The translations under genes were made by a program, and so were the position numbers. The notes beneath the pieces were generated by a model. The model searched no databases, was not told the origin of the DNA, and saw nothing but the letters and a program-made list of their open reading frames with translations. Of a DNA stretch of 64,000 nt, positions 44,336 to 56,570 are shown piece by piece. This DNA is from Cadophora sp. MPI-SDFR-AT-0126 (taxonomy: Eukaryota > Ascomycota > Leotiomycetes > Helotiales > Ploettnerulaceae). Within the stretch, counting starts at the first letter, position 1. Each line of letters starts with the position of its first letter. The stretch is taken from positions 2,728,001-2,792,000 of the forward strand of contig JAGMVK010000002.1 of NCBI GenBank assembly GCA_020747065.1, read 5' to 3'.

Positions 44336-47025
44336 ACAAACTCATCGTTGTCTCTTTTCATTTCTCGAGCGCTGGCTATTCACAGAGGCCCAATGGAATT
44401 TTTCACTCTTGAGTCTGCACAAATCAGTAGACAATCATGTACAAGGCCCGGCTTTGACACTTGTTCCTCGCCCCGCTTTCAACTTTGGCCCTTCATCGAG
44501 TGTGGCATTGAATCGTTGGTTTCTTTTCTACTCTGCTCTGCTCTGTTCTGCATTCTGCATATTCCCTATTCAATGGAGTGAAAGGGATCATATGCAGTGT
44601 GCAACTGGTACATTATCTGGTCTGGTCCGGTTCTGGTCTCTACTAAAACAAATGGAAACTTATGGACATGCAATCAATGGATGGATCAATGAATGGATGG
44701 ACGGATTAACGAGGGTTGGAACTTGAAGGAAGTGTCGGGGCTTCTGCATGGTCCATAATACCAAAAATTCATCTGCATCTCTGTGTTCCTCCCGACAAAT
44801 ATTGCTCTGAATGTGATTTTGCATTGAGATATCTATCTAGCACACCCTAGAAATCGATGTTAGTGGACAACGTTTTTTTCTTTACCGACATCCACCTCCG
44901 CACTATATTCCTGCGATCTCTCCCCTTCCTTCCTCCCTTCCTCGTTATCTCTTGTTATATAACATCATCGTCGCATCAAGATCGTTTCAATGGACCGAAC
45001 TGACCATACTGAGGGAGGTCTATCTATTGACTACAGTACATGACTAAAGGCAACTCTTTCAAGTCTGTCCAGGCTTGGATTACTGACTGCATTATAGAAA
45101 TCACTGCAGCTTGCGAGTGCGATACATATCGTCCATGAATTTGGTTCGGTTTCAGTTTGCTGTTAGTGAGCTGGTAAGTTGTCTGTTCTGCTGCTGGATG
45201 ACGGGGAGTGATGGTGAGAGTTGTATATATGTTGAGGGGAGGAGAAGATGGTGCGAGGAGAGGCTGGAGTGGACGGTTTGTAAGGATTTCGGGTAGTGCT
45301 GTTCTGGATTCAATATTGGGAGACGAGTGACTACTCTGACTTGACTTGATTTGACCTTGAGGATGTGAGTGCTTTGAAGAGAAGAAAAGTAGACAGAACT
45401 GGAGCTCGCAGTACTTTGTTAAAAACCTTGTTGTAATTTCTCGAGTAGATTTTGGTGTTTTGGATTTTGGGTCCGGTCTGTAGGTGAGAAGGTGGAAACC
45501 GACAACGGAGAATGATAGTAATCATGTCCGACGTACTACTGAATTCATCACAAAGCTCTAAACACATGTTTTTCCATCTCAAGATCCGTGGTTTTCCAGC
45601 ACCAAGTCTGGAGTTCACAGCTCGCGGGATATTTATCGTCGCATGAAGATGAGTTGAAGTCCCGAAATTGGAGGACCCACTCTTGGGATTGGACTTTCGA
45701 AATTCATCACGAAGCAAGTTGAATATACTGTCCAAGTCATTGAAAGATCTCGGATGAACAGATTGACTTATATTCCTGGATCTTGTGCCGGGAGCTGCAA
45801 ATTTGTGGTTTTGAAAACTCTTACTCCATCGTTCCTCGCCACCAACAAGATGCGCGACGCGGGATGAAGTGCTCCGCCTTTTGAGAACTCACACTTGACG
45901 AGGCTATCTTCACGGAAAATTCTGTTTGGATATCATTGATGACTTCGAGCATTGTAGTGATAGTTTTCATTTATCTGGAAGAATTTTGTCGACGTGCAGT
46001 AGAAGTTTGAATACCTGCACCATTTTGTAGGATTTTTGAGTTCTCCACCGCCATCAACCTCGATGATGTAGTTTGAATGCTCACAAGTGCAAACTCTGAA
46101 TGAAAGGGACAAACCATTCACTGGACATCAAGGAATATGGGTGTCGGATGCGAATCTGCTGTTCACCTTTCTCAAGGAAAACTTCTTCCCATTGAGTAAA
46201 AGGGGTGGCTGGGAGTTACTGATCAAGTTCTCAGCTCGCGACTGGCCTTGCACGACTGCACGACACAGTCATCAATTGTAGAAATGATCTCTAAGTTATT
46301 AAGTCTCACATGAGAGAGTATTGAGAGTGTGCAGTATGTCCTTTGAAGTTCTTCGGGGCTGATTATCATGTTTCTGGTCAGTTCCGTGCCAAGAACTAAC
46401 TGACATTGACTGCAGGAGGACCAAAGTGCCTTTCTAACCTCCCCTACCTTCTCCGAAAGCCAAGGAAACTCGCGGTTCAATGGTATAACTTTAAAGATTA
46501 TCTTCTGCTTTATTTCGACCCTCGGATTAATGTACTGAAGCCCCGTTACTGTTCAATATCGCACTTCCAACTCGGGCGAGGGAGGCTTGATGATCCGTGG
46601 CCGCCGAGTTCTCGACCAATCAGGGCCTGCCATTTTTCTTACTCGCTTGGATTTTGGTCTCGTCCTGGGACAATGCGTTTTCTGCAACTATTCTCATAAT
46701 CAATTCACCGACCTCGACTCGCCTTGCTATTGTGAAGACTCGAGATTTCAGACACAATAGCTACGTCGCCCACAAATAACACTACCATTGTTCTCGACTT
46801 TGCAGCCCATCGCAAAAATCTTTCGCTCTACTCCTGGAGTTTCTTCTTCTTCCATGCGACCTTTTCCATCAACCACCACGTACGTACTTCGACATTAGTT
46901 CTACCGTCAATTGATCGTCGACTGCATTTATTGCAAACAAATCTCGTTCCTTTTACGGACAAAGTTACACACACTTCTACTTACTTGTTGCTTTCCTCGC
47001 ACTCTGGTCGTCTGTCGACATCAAG
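44336..47025. other. 2.7 kb intergenic region
   Basis: Between rad23 and the RGG-box gene. Open frames (for example 45331-45735 minus, 46406-46699 plus) have no family features. CT-rich tracts occur at about 44880-44960 and again in the last 200 bases before 47026, typical of fungal promoters and leaders. No gene was called. Confidence 0.4.
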
Positions 47026-50000
47026 ATGGCTCCAGCTCGTCACGAGACTGGGCCTCCCCAGCTGGACGGAGCGGTAGACAACACTGCGTACGGCACCAGA
47101 TCTTCAAAACGCAAGGCATCAGAAATCAGTTCTGCTCCTCCCCCTCCACCTCCTGCTCTTGGTAGATCGCCGCCATCAAAAGTTTCAGCAAGAGCTGCAA
47201 AGGCCAAGACTGTCGCAAAGAAGACAGTTACAGCCACAGAACCCGAGCCCCGCCAACCTCCATCGAAGAAACGTCGATCTTCATCAACAATTGCTCCAGA
47301 ACTTCCCAACTCTTCCTCATCATCAAATCAAAATCCAGAAGAGCTAATCGTCGAGCAAAAGTCTGTCAATCCCGGCAATCGCAATTCTTCTCAAGCAAAT
47401 GGTGAAGATTTTGAGCCAGTACCTGGTTCGGCTACTCCTGGCCCCGAGCAAGATCCATCAAGCCAACCAATTCTTGAAATCCAAGTTGATGGCCCCAGTG
47501 GATCTAACGATGATGATCAGGATGCTGATGCTGACGGAGATGACGAGGAAGAAGTACCAGCTCCTGATGATGATGTCGTTGCTCCTCCCAATGGTGTCCC
47601 AGCGCCAACTCGTGGCCGCGGCCGAGGACGCGGTCGCGGTGGACGTGGATTCAGAGGAGGATCTCGAGGTCGAGGCTCACGAGGTGGAAGAGTCAAGACC
47701 AGTGTTGGTGCTCGTGGTGCCAAGCCAGCCGTTGCTTCTACTCGGGGCAGAGGTAGAGGTCGTGGTGGACGCAGAAAGAAGCCTGAGAATCCTCGCATCG
47801 ACGCTTACCACAAGCGCAAACTTGACTTGAAGGCTCAGTTCAAGCTCCTTTCTTCTTTGCAAAGAAATGCCTTGTCTGTTCTTGCCGACAAGTCTCTTGA
47901 GATGATGCAGAATGATCCTTTGTATCACAAGACCTTGCCTGAGTTTGAGATGGTTTCCAAGGAGCTTGAGGCATTGTACAACAAGAACAGGGCTCAAGCA
48001 GATATATTACTTGAGCGGGAAGAAGGTTTAGCGAAGCGTACTCATGAGTACAAGGTGCACATGGTCAATCAGCAGTATCAAGTAAGTCAACCAAAATCTA
48101 TTTCTTGGACGAGTCTAATAGGACACAGATGCGAATCGAGGAAATTCAGGAGAAGTATGAGCACCGCATCATGGAGCATGCAACCTATGTCTATACTAAA
48201 GGCATGGCTGGCGGAGAGCTTGATGAAATCCCATTCTCGCAAGGCGTATGTCTCCATCATTCCATTCCAGGATCACTCTAACACTTCATAGGAGGATGGT
48301 CGGATTGTGAAGGACTCTTGGCTTCCATCAAAGAAGGTTCACGGAACCGGAATGCCGTTCATGAATGTGAGTTTCCTGCCTCTCTATCTCCTGACCTCTA
48401 TTGACTTCTATCTAGCCTCCTGTTGCAGTCAGTAACCTCCGTAGCACCTCAGGTGACAATGACTACGAGCAACATCCCGCCAATTGGTGGCAAGCCAAGA
48501 CCAAGAAAGAGAGAGCTGCAATCCTCAGAAAGCAAGCTGAATGTGTTGCTGAGAAGGAGCGCCTCCACAGAAAAGAGACTGGCGGCCGATCCAAGAAGGG
48601 CGGACGCCAGGCTCTCTTCAACACCCAGCAAGAGACTGCCGAAGGTGCCGAAGGCGAAGAGAATGGCGATGAACAGCCCGAAGAAGCTGTTCCATCTGAG
48701 GGTCCTTCTCGTGATCCTTCTCGTGGCCCATCTCGCCCACCTACTAGAGAAGGATCAACTCCTGGAGAAGTCGATCAAAATGTCAGCGAGGACATCGAAG
48801 ACAGTGACGCTCTCCCACAGGAAGTTGATGAATATGGAGTCAGTATCCCACGAAAGAAGGTTCGCCGCGATCAACCTGCAGCCTACAATCGCATCGTTGG
48901 TGATGCCCCAGTCATATTCGAGCCTCATGAGATTGGTCTTCGCAGAACTCACATGGCGAAGCAACCAGATGGTAGCTACAAGAAGCTTGGAAGAGACATT
49001 GATCCCAATCCAGCCAGTGGCAAATTCTACTATGAGCAGCGACAGGGCCGATACAACGCTGGCAAGAATCAACCAGAAGATCTTGACCAGGAGATTGTCT
49101 CTACTCACAAACTTCATCCTCGACTTGGTCTACCACTCCCAGGCTCGCTCAATCCGGATCGTGATGAGTGTGAGGATCCATACTTCAAGGATCGCACCAA
49201 CTGGGGAGCTGAATGGAAGAACACCGACCCTGTTATGTTCATTCATCACAATGAAGATGGCACCAAGACCATTGAACGAACATCTCGTTCAGAATGGATG
49301 TATCGATCGAAGAGAGCATTCGAGCAGATTTCGGCTGCGGAGAAAATGCGCGATTTACTTGCTGCGTCCGGAGATCTTGAGAGCAGGCCCGCCACACCTG
49401 TTACCCCCCGAACCTCCTCAAGTCATCTCTAAGGACTTGCTTGATGCAGTGGGTGAAGCAGCTGAGACCCAAAAGCAGGAAGAGCAACGTGCTGCAGAAG
49501 AGGCTCGTATCCAAGCCAGTCGACCTGCTCAGCAACAAATGTACTCTCCTGCCCCTGCCCCTCCTCCACAAACACCAAAGTTCACCAGCCCTTCCACTTC
49601 GGTCTACTCACCACCAAGTGCATATCCACCACGGCATCTTGGCTTCAGTCCCATTCAACCTACTCCTCAGCCTATGCCTCCACCATCTCGCCAAACAGGC
49701 TACGATCCAGTCAGAGATCGTACCTACATTACTCCTTACTCCCAGCCCCAACCTCAACCCCGCCAACAACCTGCACCTCCGCCACAACAACAACCACAAG
49801 CACCACACGCAACATACAACAATGGCGGCGGCAATCTCTCTCAGCTAGCAGACCTAGCATTCCACTACGGAGGCGGCACCGACGGCGCAAACGACTATCA
49901 CAACACCATGCCCCCTCCACCTCCGTACCAATCACCCCTCCATTCCTATGGGCCTCCTCATATGCATCCTCCACAGCAACTACCACAACGCTTGCCTGTC

Positions 50001-50237
50001 TTGATGGGTGGTATGGGGCCTGGTATGGGTGTCTTCGGTCATCAACAAGCACATTCTTCGCCGTATGGTCCACCTCCTCAACAATCTTCTCGCGGTGGCG
50101 TCGGTAGTCGCAGACCTACACGTGAGTTGCGTCCTGCTCCTCCGGCCGCTAGAGCTCCTCCCCCACCTCCTCAGCAGCAGCAGCAGCCTCCTCCACATCA
50201 GCCGTATCGTGGGTATGGCGGGAGTGGGTATCAGTGA
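47026..50237 (+). CDS. RGG-box nuclear protein with Sds3-like coiled coil; frame break near 49,405
   Basis: Exons 47026-48081, 48129-48245, 48292-48366 and 48416 onward join in phase. The frame then stops at 49432, but a second frame carries convincing protein (PPEPPQVISKDLLDAVGEAA, then a Pro/Gln-rich tail to 50237). One extra C in the run of six C at 49404-49409 would fuse both into about 1,020 residues. The protein has an acidic and Ser-rich N-terminus, a dense RGG/GRG box (about 193-222, likely RNA or nucleic-acid binding), then a helical region (about 255-390: DAYHKRKLDLKAQFKLL, MRIEEIQEKYEHRIM) that resembles the Sds3/BRMS1 coiled coil of Sin3-Rpd3 deacetylase complexes. A conserved domain with WNW-like motifs (NWWQAKTKKERAAIL, NWGAEWKNTDPVMFI) follows. 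Sds3-like identity is an inference; the function is probably chromatin-related. Confidence 0.68.
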
Positions 50238-51784
50238 TTGATCTCTTAAACTTTTTTGGTGGTGTGGATGGCTGTTGAACAGAGAAGATTGATCTAAATG
50301 ATCTAGCATCTTCTTGCGGGATATCCTCCGACTCTGTTCCAGTAGAGACAGAGATCAGAGCTTCCGATCTCGGGGATGAACGAGAAGTGGAGGTATTCGA
50401 GATACTTCACAGGATAGCGCTCGCGATCCTCCCTCTCGTCTTCTGGAGAGCAGACGAGATCACAGCAAAGAGCCGATCACAAAGATGATCAACATCATTC
50501 ATCATCACACATCAACGATCTGTACGATACATATTTCCACTGTTTGTAGTTCTAGGATACATATCAACCTGAGCCTGAAGAGCATGGACTCTGTACATAG
50601 GCGTTTGGCATGGCAAGGCATGGCGTGGCGGCATTGGGCCTTCGTGTCTCATCTTCTTGTTTCTTTCTTTTTCTATATTAATGAAGGCTATGCTTTCTGA
50701 AGAAGGCACTGCATGGCTTGGAACTGGGTGGGGTTGCATATACATGAGTTGGAGCTGGAGCTCAAGCTGGATGCATTCATTGACGGACGGATGGATGGAG
50801 CCTTTCATGCCATTGAGCAAGCCTTTGAAAAGAATAATTGAAGATTTGTAATGAAACAAAGCTCCCTGGTCCCGTGATTGATGTGTAGTGTATTGAAGAT
50901 GTTTCGTTACAGCCAAGGTAGGTACGTACAGCACATAATCGCATCGCATCGCAGTTCGTCCTGGCACTTGAATTCCTCAACCCACATACCATCCGCACAG
51001 CTACTGCAGGTACCAATCTTCTTCCAGGTTTTCCACTCTATCCAGCCTTTTGCAGTTTGCTAATTCAGACACTGGCTGGCCTTTGGATCGCATCATATTT
51101 CGCCTACCCGTAGAATCTGTACTTGGCAGTACGGAGTCACAAGGCAAAGGATGAGCGAGAATGAGCCATGCTGCGTAGTGCAGTCATGCAGTCACTCGAA
51201 GCCTATTCGGGAACGAAATACAGGGTGTGATAGGGCTCTTGGCTTGGGCTTGACTCACTGTATTTCAGGGCTGAGGATAGGCCAAGACGCGTACCACTAA
51301 CTTCGAATTGACTTGAAGATGGAGTTTTTAGCCAATGAAATTGTGCCAATTGCCGTAAAATCCTTGAAGCTATGGGGATTTCGATAATTTGCTCTGTAAT
51401 CATAATTTCTATTTTACTTTCCACAATGTCTCGAAAGTGACGGATTGTGAGAGTTCGCAATTGCTCAGCCCTTCCTTCCTTCACGCCTGACTCACCAGGC
51501 TCTTAGTGGGGTTTGCTCTTCCAACGGCAAAACCGCCACCTCCAAACCCTGCTAGCGCCTTTCTCTCACTCTCTCTCGCCCATCAACCGCCGCCATCATA
51601 AGCAGAAAATATCCCCTCCATCCAGTTGCCTCTTTCCTGTCGCAAGCAACAAGCAACACCACCGCATAACCACATATAACTCCTAATATCTTTAGGAGAG
51701 GGAACTCGTACTTGACTTGAGTTTTGAGGAAAGCGGCAGGGCAAAAGCGAGACAAACTAGAAGGAAAAGGATATCAAAGCAAAG
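50238..51784. other. 1.5 kb intergenic region upstream of tif6
   Basis: It contains the 3' region of the RGG-box gene and the tif6 promoter. Overlapping short frames on both strands show no family features. No RNA gene or repeat was recognised. Confidence 0.4.
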
Positions 51785-52872
51785 ATGGCGGTTCGAGCAC
51801 AATTCGAGAACTCGAATGAGGTCGGTGTTTTCTCCACGCTTACGAATTCGTATGCGCTGGTTGCGGTGGGTGCGAGTGAGAATTTCTATAGGTATGTTTA
51901 GGTATCTACTTTCCCTCCTCGTGGTGCTGTGGTTGGTATGCGATTAGGTTAGAGGAGAGGGAGAGATTTTGCGCAAAGCCGGAGAAGAGACGGAAGCTGA
52001 CATGTGCTCTCTCGAATAGTGTCTTTGAGGCCGAACTCCAGGATGTCATTCCTATCTGCCATGTTACGATTGCGGGTACGAGGATTATTGGTCGTTTGAC
52101 TGCTGGGTATGTCACTCTACCCTGTCTGCAAAAGCGTAGAGATCGAGATGGTGGTGCGGAAGGTGATAGATAATGGATGAGAATTGATCTGATTGAGGGA
52201 ATAGTAACCGTAAGGGTCTGTTGGTACCTACTTCCACGACGGATCAGGAGCTGCAGCATCTGAGGAATAGTTTGCCGGACGAGGTCAAGATACAGGTATA
52301 GCAACCCCGCCTCAACTGCCCCTCCAGACTTTGGGGACATATTCGGCCTTTCGAGAACTTCCTCCACTTGATACATATAGCGGGATGGATAGATACAAAA
52401 GCTAACGCGCTCTCAGAGAATAGAAGAGCGCCTCTCGGCCCTGGGTAACGTAATCGTCTGCAACGACCACGTCGCCCTCGTACACCCCGACATCGAGCGC
52501 GAAACCGAAGAAATAATCGCCGACGTCCTAGGCGTCGATGTCTTCCGCCAAACCATCGCCGACAACGTCCTCGTCGGGTCCTACATGGCCCTCTCAAACC
52601 AAGGCGGCATCGTCCACCCCAAGACCTCCATCCTCGACCAAGACGAGCTGTCGTCTCTCCTGCAGGTCCCGCTTGTGGCTGGTAGTGTTAATCGTGGGAG
52701 CTCGGTCGTGGGAGCGGGTATGGTTGTCAATGATTGGCTTGCTGTTACGGGATTGGATACTACGGCGACGGAGCTGAGCGTCGTGGAGAGTGTGTTTAGG
52801 TTAGGGGAGGGGCAGGGGCCAGGAAATATCAATACGAACCTGAAGGATACGATGGTGGAGTCGTTTTACTGA
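51785..52872 (+). CDS. tif6: Ribosome anti-association factor eIF6 (Tif6)
   Basis: Four exons (51785-51891, 52020-52106, 52205-52295, 52417-52872; introns 128, 98 and 121 bp) give 246 residues, the standard size of eIF6. The sequence follows the family throughout: [19 protein letters not shown] at the start, [99 protein letters not shown] and [20 protein letters not shown]. The fold is a five-bladed pentein propeller. Tif6 binds the pre-60S subunit in the nucleolus, is needed for 60S biogenesis and keeps 40S and 60S apart until it is released in the cytoplasm. All junctions keep phase. Nothing unusual was seen besides the relatively long introns. Confidence 0.96.
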
Positions 52873-53781
52873 TAGAAGGCTTGTGTTGGTATTTTGCTGC
52901 CCTGATTGGGATGGGATAGAGGATTGATGGCGTGGCATGTTTGAGGGCATTGTGATGCTCTTGGTCGGATTGGACAGGTAGATATCTGCCTTGCCTTGAT
53001 TCGTTTCTGGGAATGGTTTGAGAGTGGACCTCACTTGTTGGGTGCATGCATGGCGTTTAGGGCCGCAAATCACTTGAAATGAAATAAACCCAGAGAGCCT
53101 CGTCTCTTTTCCTCCCATTTCATCTTGCTTTGGAGGATGTGCTGCTGTGATAACGAGATGGTGACCAGTCAGACTTGAAGAATGTAGATATCCAGATATC
53201 TAATATACAGCACAATCCCGCTTTTAGATGTCAACGACTTCTATAAAGTTACATTTCTCAGGAATGCCTCTACGCTCTGAACTTTCTCTGCATAAACTTA
53301 CGTATCTTCGCCATTCCCAACACGCTGAAGCTACAATAGTCAATGTCTCATTCCGATTCCACTTGACAATCAGGGCATGCATAGCTATTAATATTCTTCT
53401 AGCATCTTCAAATTGACTTCGAAATGTCTTCTTTAGTGGATTTGACCATTTACGAAGAGGTGATTGTGTTTTGAAGGGTATAAGCACGTGATATCAACCG
53501 AACATTGGCTTCCTTCCTTCCTTCTTTCCTTCCTGCCTGAAAGGGACGCAGCATTAGGTTGGTGACTCGCTTCTTAGCCTTAGCCTTTCTGTACTACGAA
53601 ATCAAATTTAATCACTTACCTAGGCATCATCTTGACTCAAGTCAAACTCACAGCCACTTCACGCCATCATTTCAACTCTAGTCTCCAATGCAAGGGGACT
53701 GAACACCATACATGCATGCATGAGGCTAAGCATCCTTTAAACACTCAGCGGTTTGTGGAAAAGGATAGAAACAGGGAGGAG
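52873..53781. other. Intergenic region upstream of swi5
   Basis: About 900 bases with the tif6 3' end and the swi5 promoter. It includes a TTCC microsatellite at 53509-53537. The swi5 frame is open upstream of the chosen ATG back to about 53632, with another in-frame ATG at 53716. Confidence 0.45.
53509..53537. repeat. TTCC/TTTCC microsatellite
   Basis: Repeated CTTCC units, pure pyrimidine, about 29 bp, some 270 bp upstream of the swi5 start codon. CT tracts are common fungal promoter elements. Confidence 0.6.
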
Positions 53782-56033
53782 ATGTCTGATGGCGTGGGGG
53801 AGATGGATGGGGGTTTGAGGAGTTCTGCGATGGCTGGGGTGGAGATGGAGATGGAGATGGAAGAGATCGAGAGGGAAGGTAGCTTGGAGACGGGGGGTAA
53901 TGTGGAGGTTGCTGTGAACGAAGAGTTTCGAGAGAAGATTTCGACTCTGGATGGAAGTCAGAGTTCGGGTGAGAACAGTTTTGGTGGAGAGGATGGGGAG
54001 TATGGCGGAGGACAGAATGTTGGGCTGGATCACGGCGACGTTGGGGGTGCTGGAGTCGGAAAACGAGAGAAATATAGAGATGGATGGGCTGATGCTATTA
54101 ACATTCAGGATGGTGCAGAGAGCGAGGAGAATGAGGAGAGCGAGCTGCCTGTCTTGAGAGGCACGGGTGAAGTCATTGATGGGGAGGAAAGCAGCGATGA
54201 GAGGAAAATTCTCAGATCTGAAATCCCGGATAGTGAAGCTGATACTGAGGAGGCTGTCAGTCCGGCCAAGGGCACAGTTGAGATCAAAATTCGGGCTCCT
54301 GAGACTCATGAGCAGGATGCTGGCCAGGAGGCTGGTTCGATAAATGGGTCACAGGCTGACGATGGAGACCAAGATGTCGAAACCGAAGCCACTGCCCCGT
54401 CTACGGAAGTGGAACACTCACCCGTACCATCAAACGACCAGACAAGTCAACATCCAGAGAAACAAGCTTTTGCAGTGAATCAGGTACATCGAGACAGCAG
54501 CGCAGTATCTTTCGTCGACTATGAAAGCAGGATCATTCTTCCAAGGCTCACCACTTCAGATCTGCAGCCTACGCACACACAAACTCAAACTCAGACTCAA
54601 ACTCAAGAGGAAGAGGTGGTCAATTCGCATTTTGCGGACGCGGTCGCTGTTATGTCTGATGTCGGAGGTTGGACACAAGATGTGATGTCTTCAGCTGAGG
54701 AGAGCGTATCGAAGGGAAAGGGTGTTGCGATGGTGGTGTCCGGTGAGGTAGGACCTGAGACTCTACCGACTGGTGAGAGGGAGGCAATCAGTAAAGTTGT
54801 GATGGTGGATGAGGTTAGATCTAGGCAAACTGCAATTCCTGATTCAGAGCGGCATGGGACTAGATCTTCCGAGGAAGATACAGATGCTGCGGATGAACTT
54901 GCTTCTTCTTCCCAACACCATGCTATCCAAGATATAGGGGGAGCAGAACAGGCTCAAGCAGTCCAGCACGAGGGAAATGTCTTGAATGCTCTAGAAGGCA
55001 AAGATACAGTCATGAGTGACGAGTCTCAAGATCGACAAGTCGAGGCCACAGAAGACTTCGTTTCACCAGCCAAGGAAGACACGCCTGAAGACATTGAGAT
55101 GCAATCACATACTCCGAATGTGACAGCCACGATAACAACCAAGACTCGGTCAATTCCTGACAGTGACGATGATGATGAACTTCCTGACGCGGAACCAGCT
55201 TCCAAGGAAGCAGAAGACCAGGTCAAACTTCAAGCTGCAGCTTCAAAAGTTTCTGTAACGAGTACGATCAAACCGGTTGAGTCCAAGAAGAGAAGCTCTC
55301 ATGGTACCAGTCATTCTTCATCACCCAAGACGGCCACAACAGCCAAAATACATCTCCCACCAAAGACGCCCGATACATCCTTCAAATCACCCACCATTCC
55401 CACCACCACCAGTCCCCAACCCACTGAACTATTATCATCTCCCGCAAAACCCGAAGTAACGACATCCACTCCGAAGAAAGAAATGATAGAGGAAGAGAAA
55501 ACGCCAATGAAGTCTTTCACGGCTTCAGATGGGTCGCAGAATAAGGATGTTTTGATGGCAGAGTTGAAGGCCATTAAGATTGTAAGTTACTGGTCTACAT
55601 CTGCGAGGAATGTGATGCTGACCCAAAACAGGCATCAATACAAGCTCGCAATGCCTCCCTAGAAGCTGAGATCAAAAAGAAGAAAGCTAGGTTGGAGGAG
55701 GTTAGCAAGGATTTGAAGTATGACATTTTTCCCCATTTTCACCAAGCGTCTCTTCTCATCACTTCCCGACCTCACAACTGGCCAAAATCCTTTTTACCCC
55801 TTGTCCCCAGTGCAAATACCACTTTCCACAGCTCATACAATACAAAAAAGCACACTAACCAACCACGTCACAGATTTCCCGCCGCAGAAACAGTAAAGAA
55901 CCACATTAAGCTCTTGCATGACTACAACGATATTCGAGACGTGGGACAGGGTCTTGTGGGTATGATCGCGGATAACAGGGGTGTGAGGATTGGGGAGCTA
56001 TATGAAGAGTTTGGGGTTGGTTTGAAAGATTAA
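53782..56033 (+). CDS. swi5: Recombination mediator Swi5 with long acidic N-terminal extension
   Basis: Three exons (53782-55581, 55632-55717, 55874-56033) give 681 residues. The last 80 residues are unmistakably Swi5/Sae3: a short coiled coil (SLEAEIKKKKARLEEVSKDL) then ETVKNHIKLLHDYNDIRDVG and QGLVGMIADNRGV...ELYEEFGV, ending five residues later. Both introns fall inside this module, and splicing is required to see it. Swi5 pairs with Sfr1/Mei5 to stimulate Rad51 and Dmc1 filament formation in homologous recombination. The first 600 residues, encoded in one exon, are acidic and low-complexity, with repeated phosphorylatable SE/SD clusters, IPDSE/IPDSD motifs, a Thr-Gln repeat (about 54570-54605) and a Glu-Met repeat near the start. 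ATG 53782 is preferred because of context; 53716 is also possible. Confidence 0.85.
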
Positions 56034-56570
56034 GATATGCTATTCGAATGTGGACGGCGCACGATAGGTAGGGAGTTGTGGAATGAGATGGGGAGAGAGA
56101 CTTGGAGAGATTCGTTTACAATAGCTGCCTCTGCTAGTGCTGTGCTCGTGGCCAAGATGCATAGGGATGGATGGCGTGATATGGGTGCTGTACGGGTTGT
56201 CGAAAGAGTATAGCTAGGCGTTGCTGGCGTAAGGAGATACCCATTTGCTTCTCAACTCATCTGTTGACATTGGCTTGTTTCACGTCTTATATCTCACATT
56301 ACATGAAAGATCAAGCTACAAAATTGAACTTCTTCGTACAAATTCATTACATTCCTTCGTTAGCACCATAACATACAGCATATCAACAGACAGCAGAAGA
56401 TCTCCGAAAGAGGGTATCGAACGCAAAGACTCTTGTACCCATCCCATTCCCAACCCTGTCATAGCCATTCCCTTCCTAACCATCCCAAATAAAAAACCAT
56501 AACTCCCCTTCCCCTTCCCCCGTCCCCCCTCTCCCCTTCCCTCCCCCCTTCTCTCCTCTCTCCCTCACAT
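56034..56570. other. Convergent intergenic region, swi5 / LURP-one gene
   Basis: About 540 bases between two 3' ends. A short plus frame at 56245-56502 is not protein-like. It contains a polypyrimidine tract (56503-56566) next to the stop codon of the minus-strand gene. Confidence 0.45.
56503..56566. repeat. 64 bp polypyrimidine tract
   Basis: A run of C and T with a single G (56522), made of CCCCTT and CTCTCC units. On the opposite strand it is a G/A-rich tract ending a few bases past the stop codon of the LURP-one-related gene. It lies within that gene's 3' untranslated region or terminator zone. Confidence 0.7.

Noticed and set aside
48423..49400. First 330 codons of the long plus frame ending at 50237
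   Set aside because: The overlapping frame contains conserved-looking protein and continues from the upstream exons; only the part after about 49,409 of the long frame is protein-like.
53737..54309. 190-codon open frame antisense to swi5
   Set aside because: It arises from the biased codon use of the acidic repeat region and has no recognisable domain.
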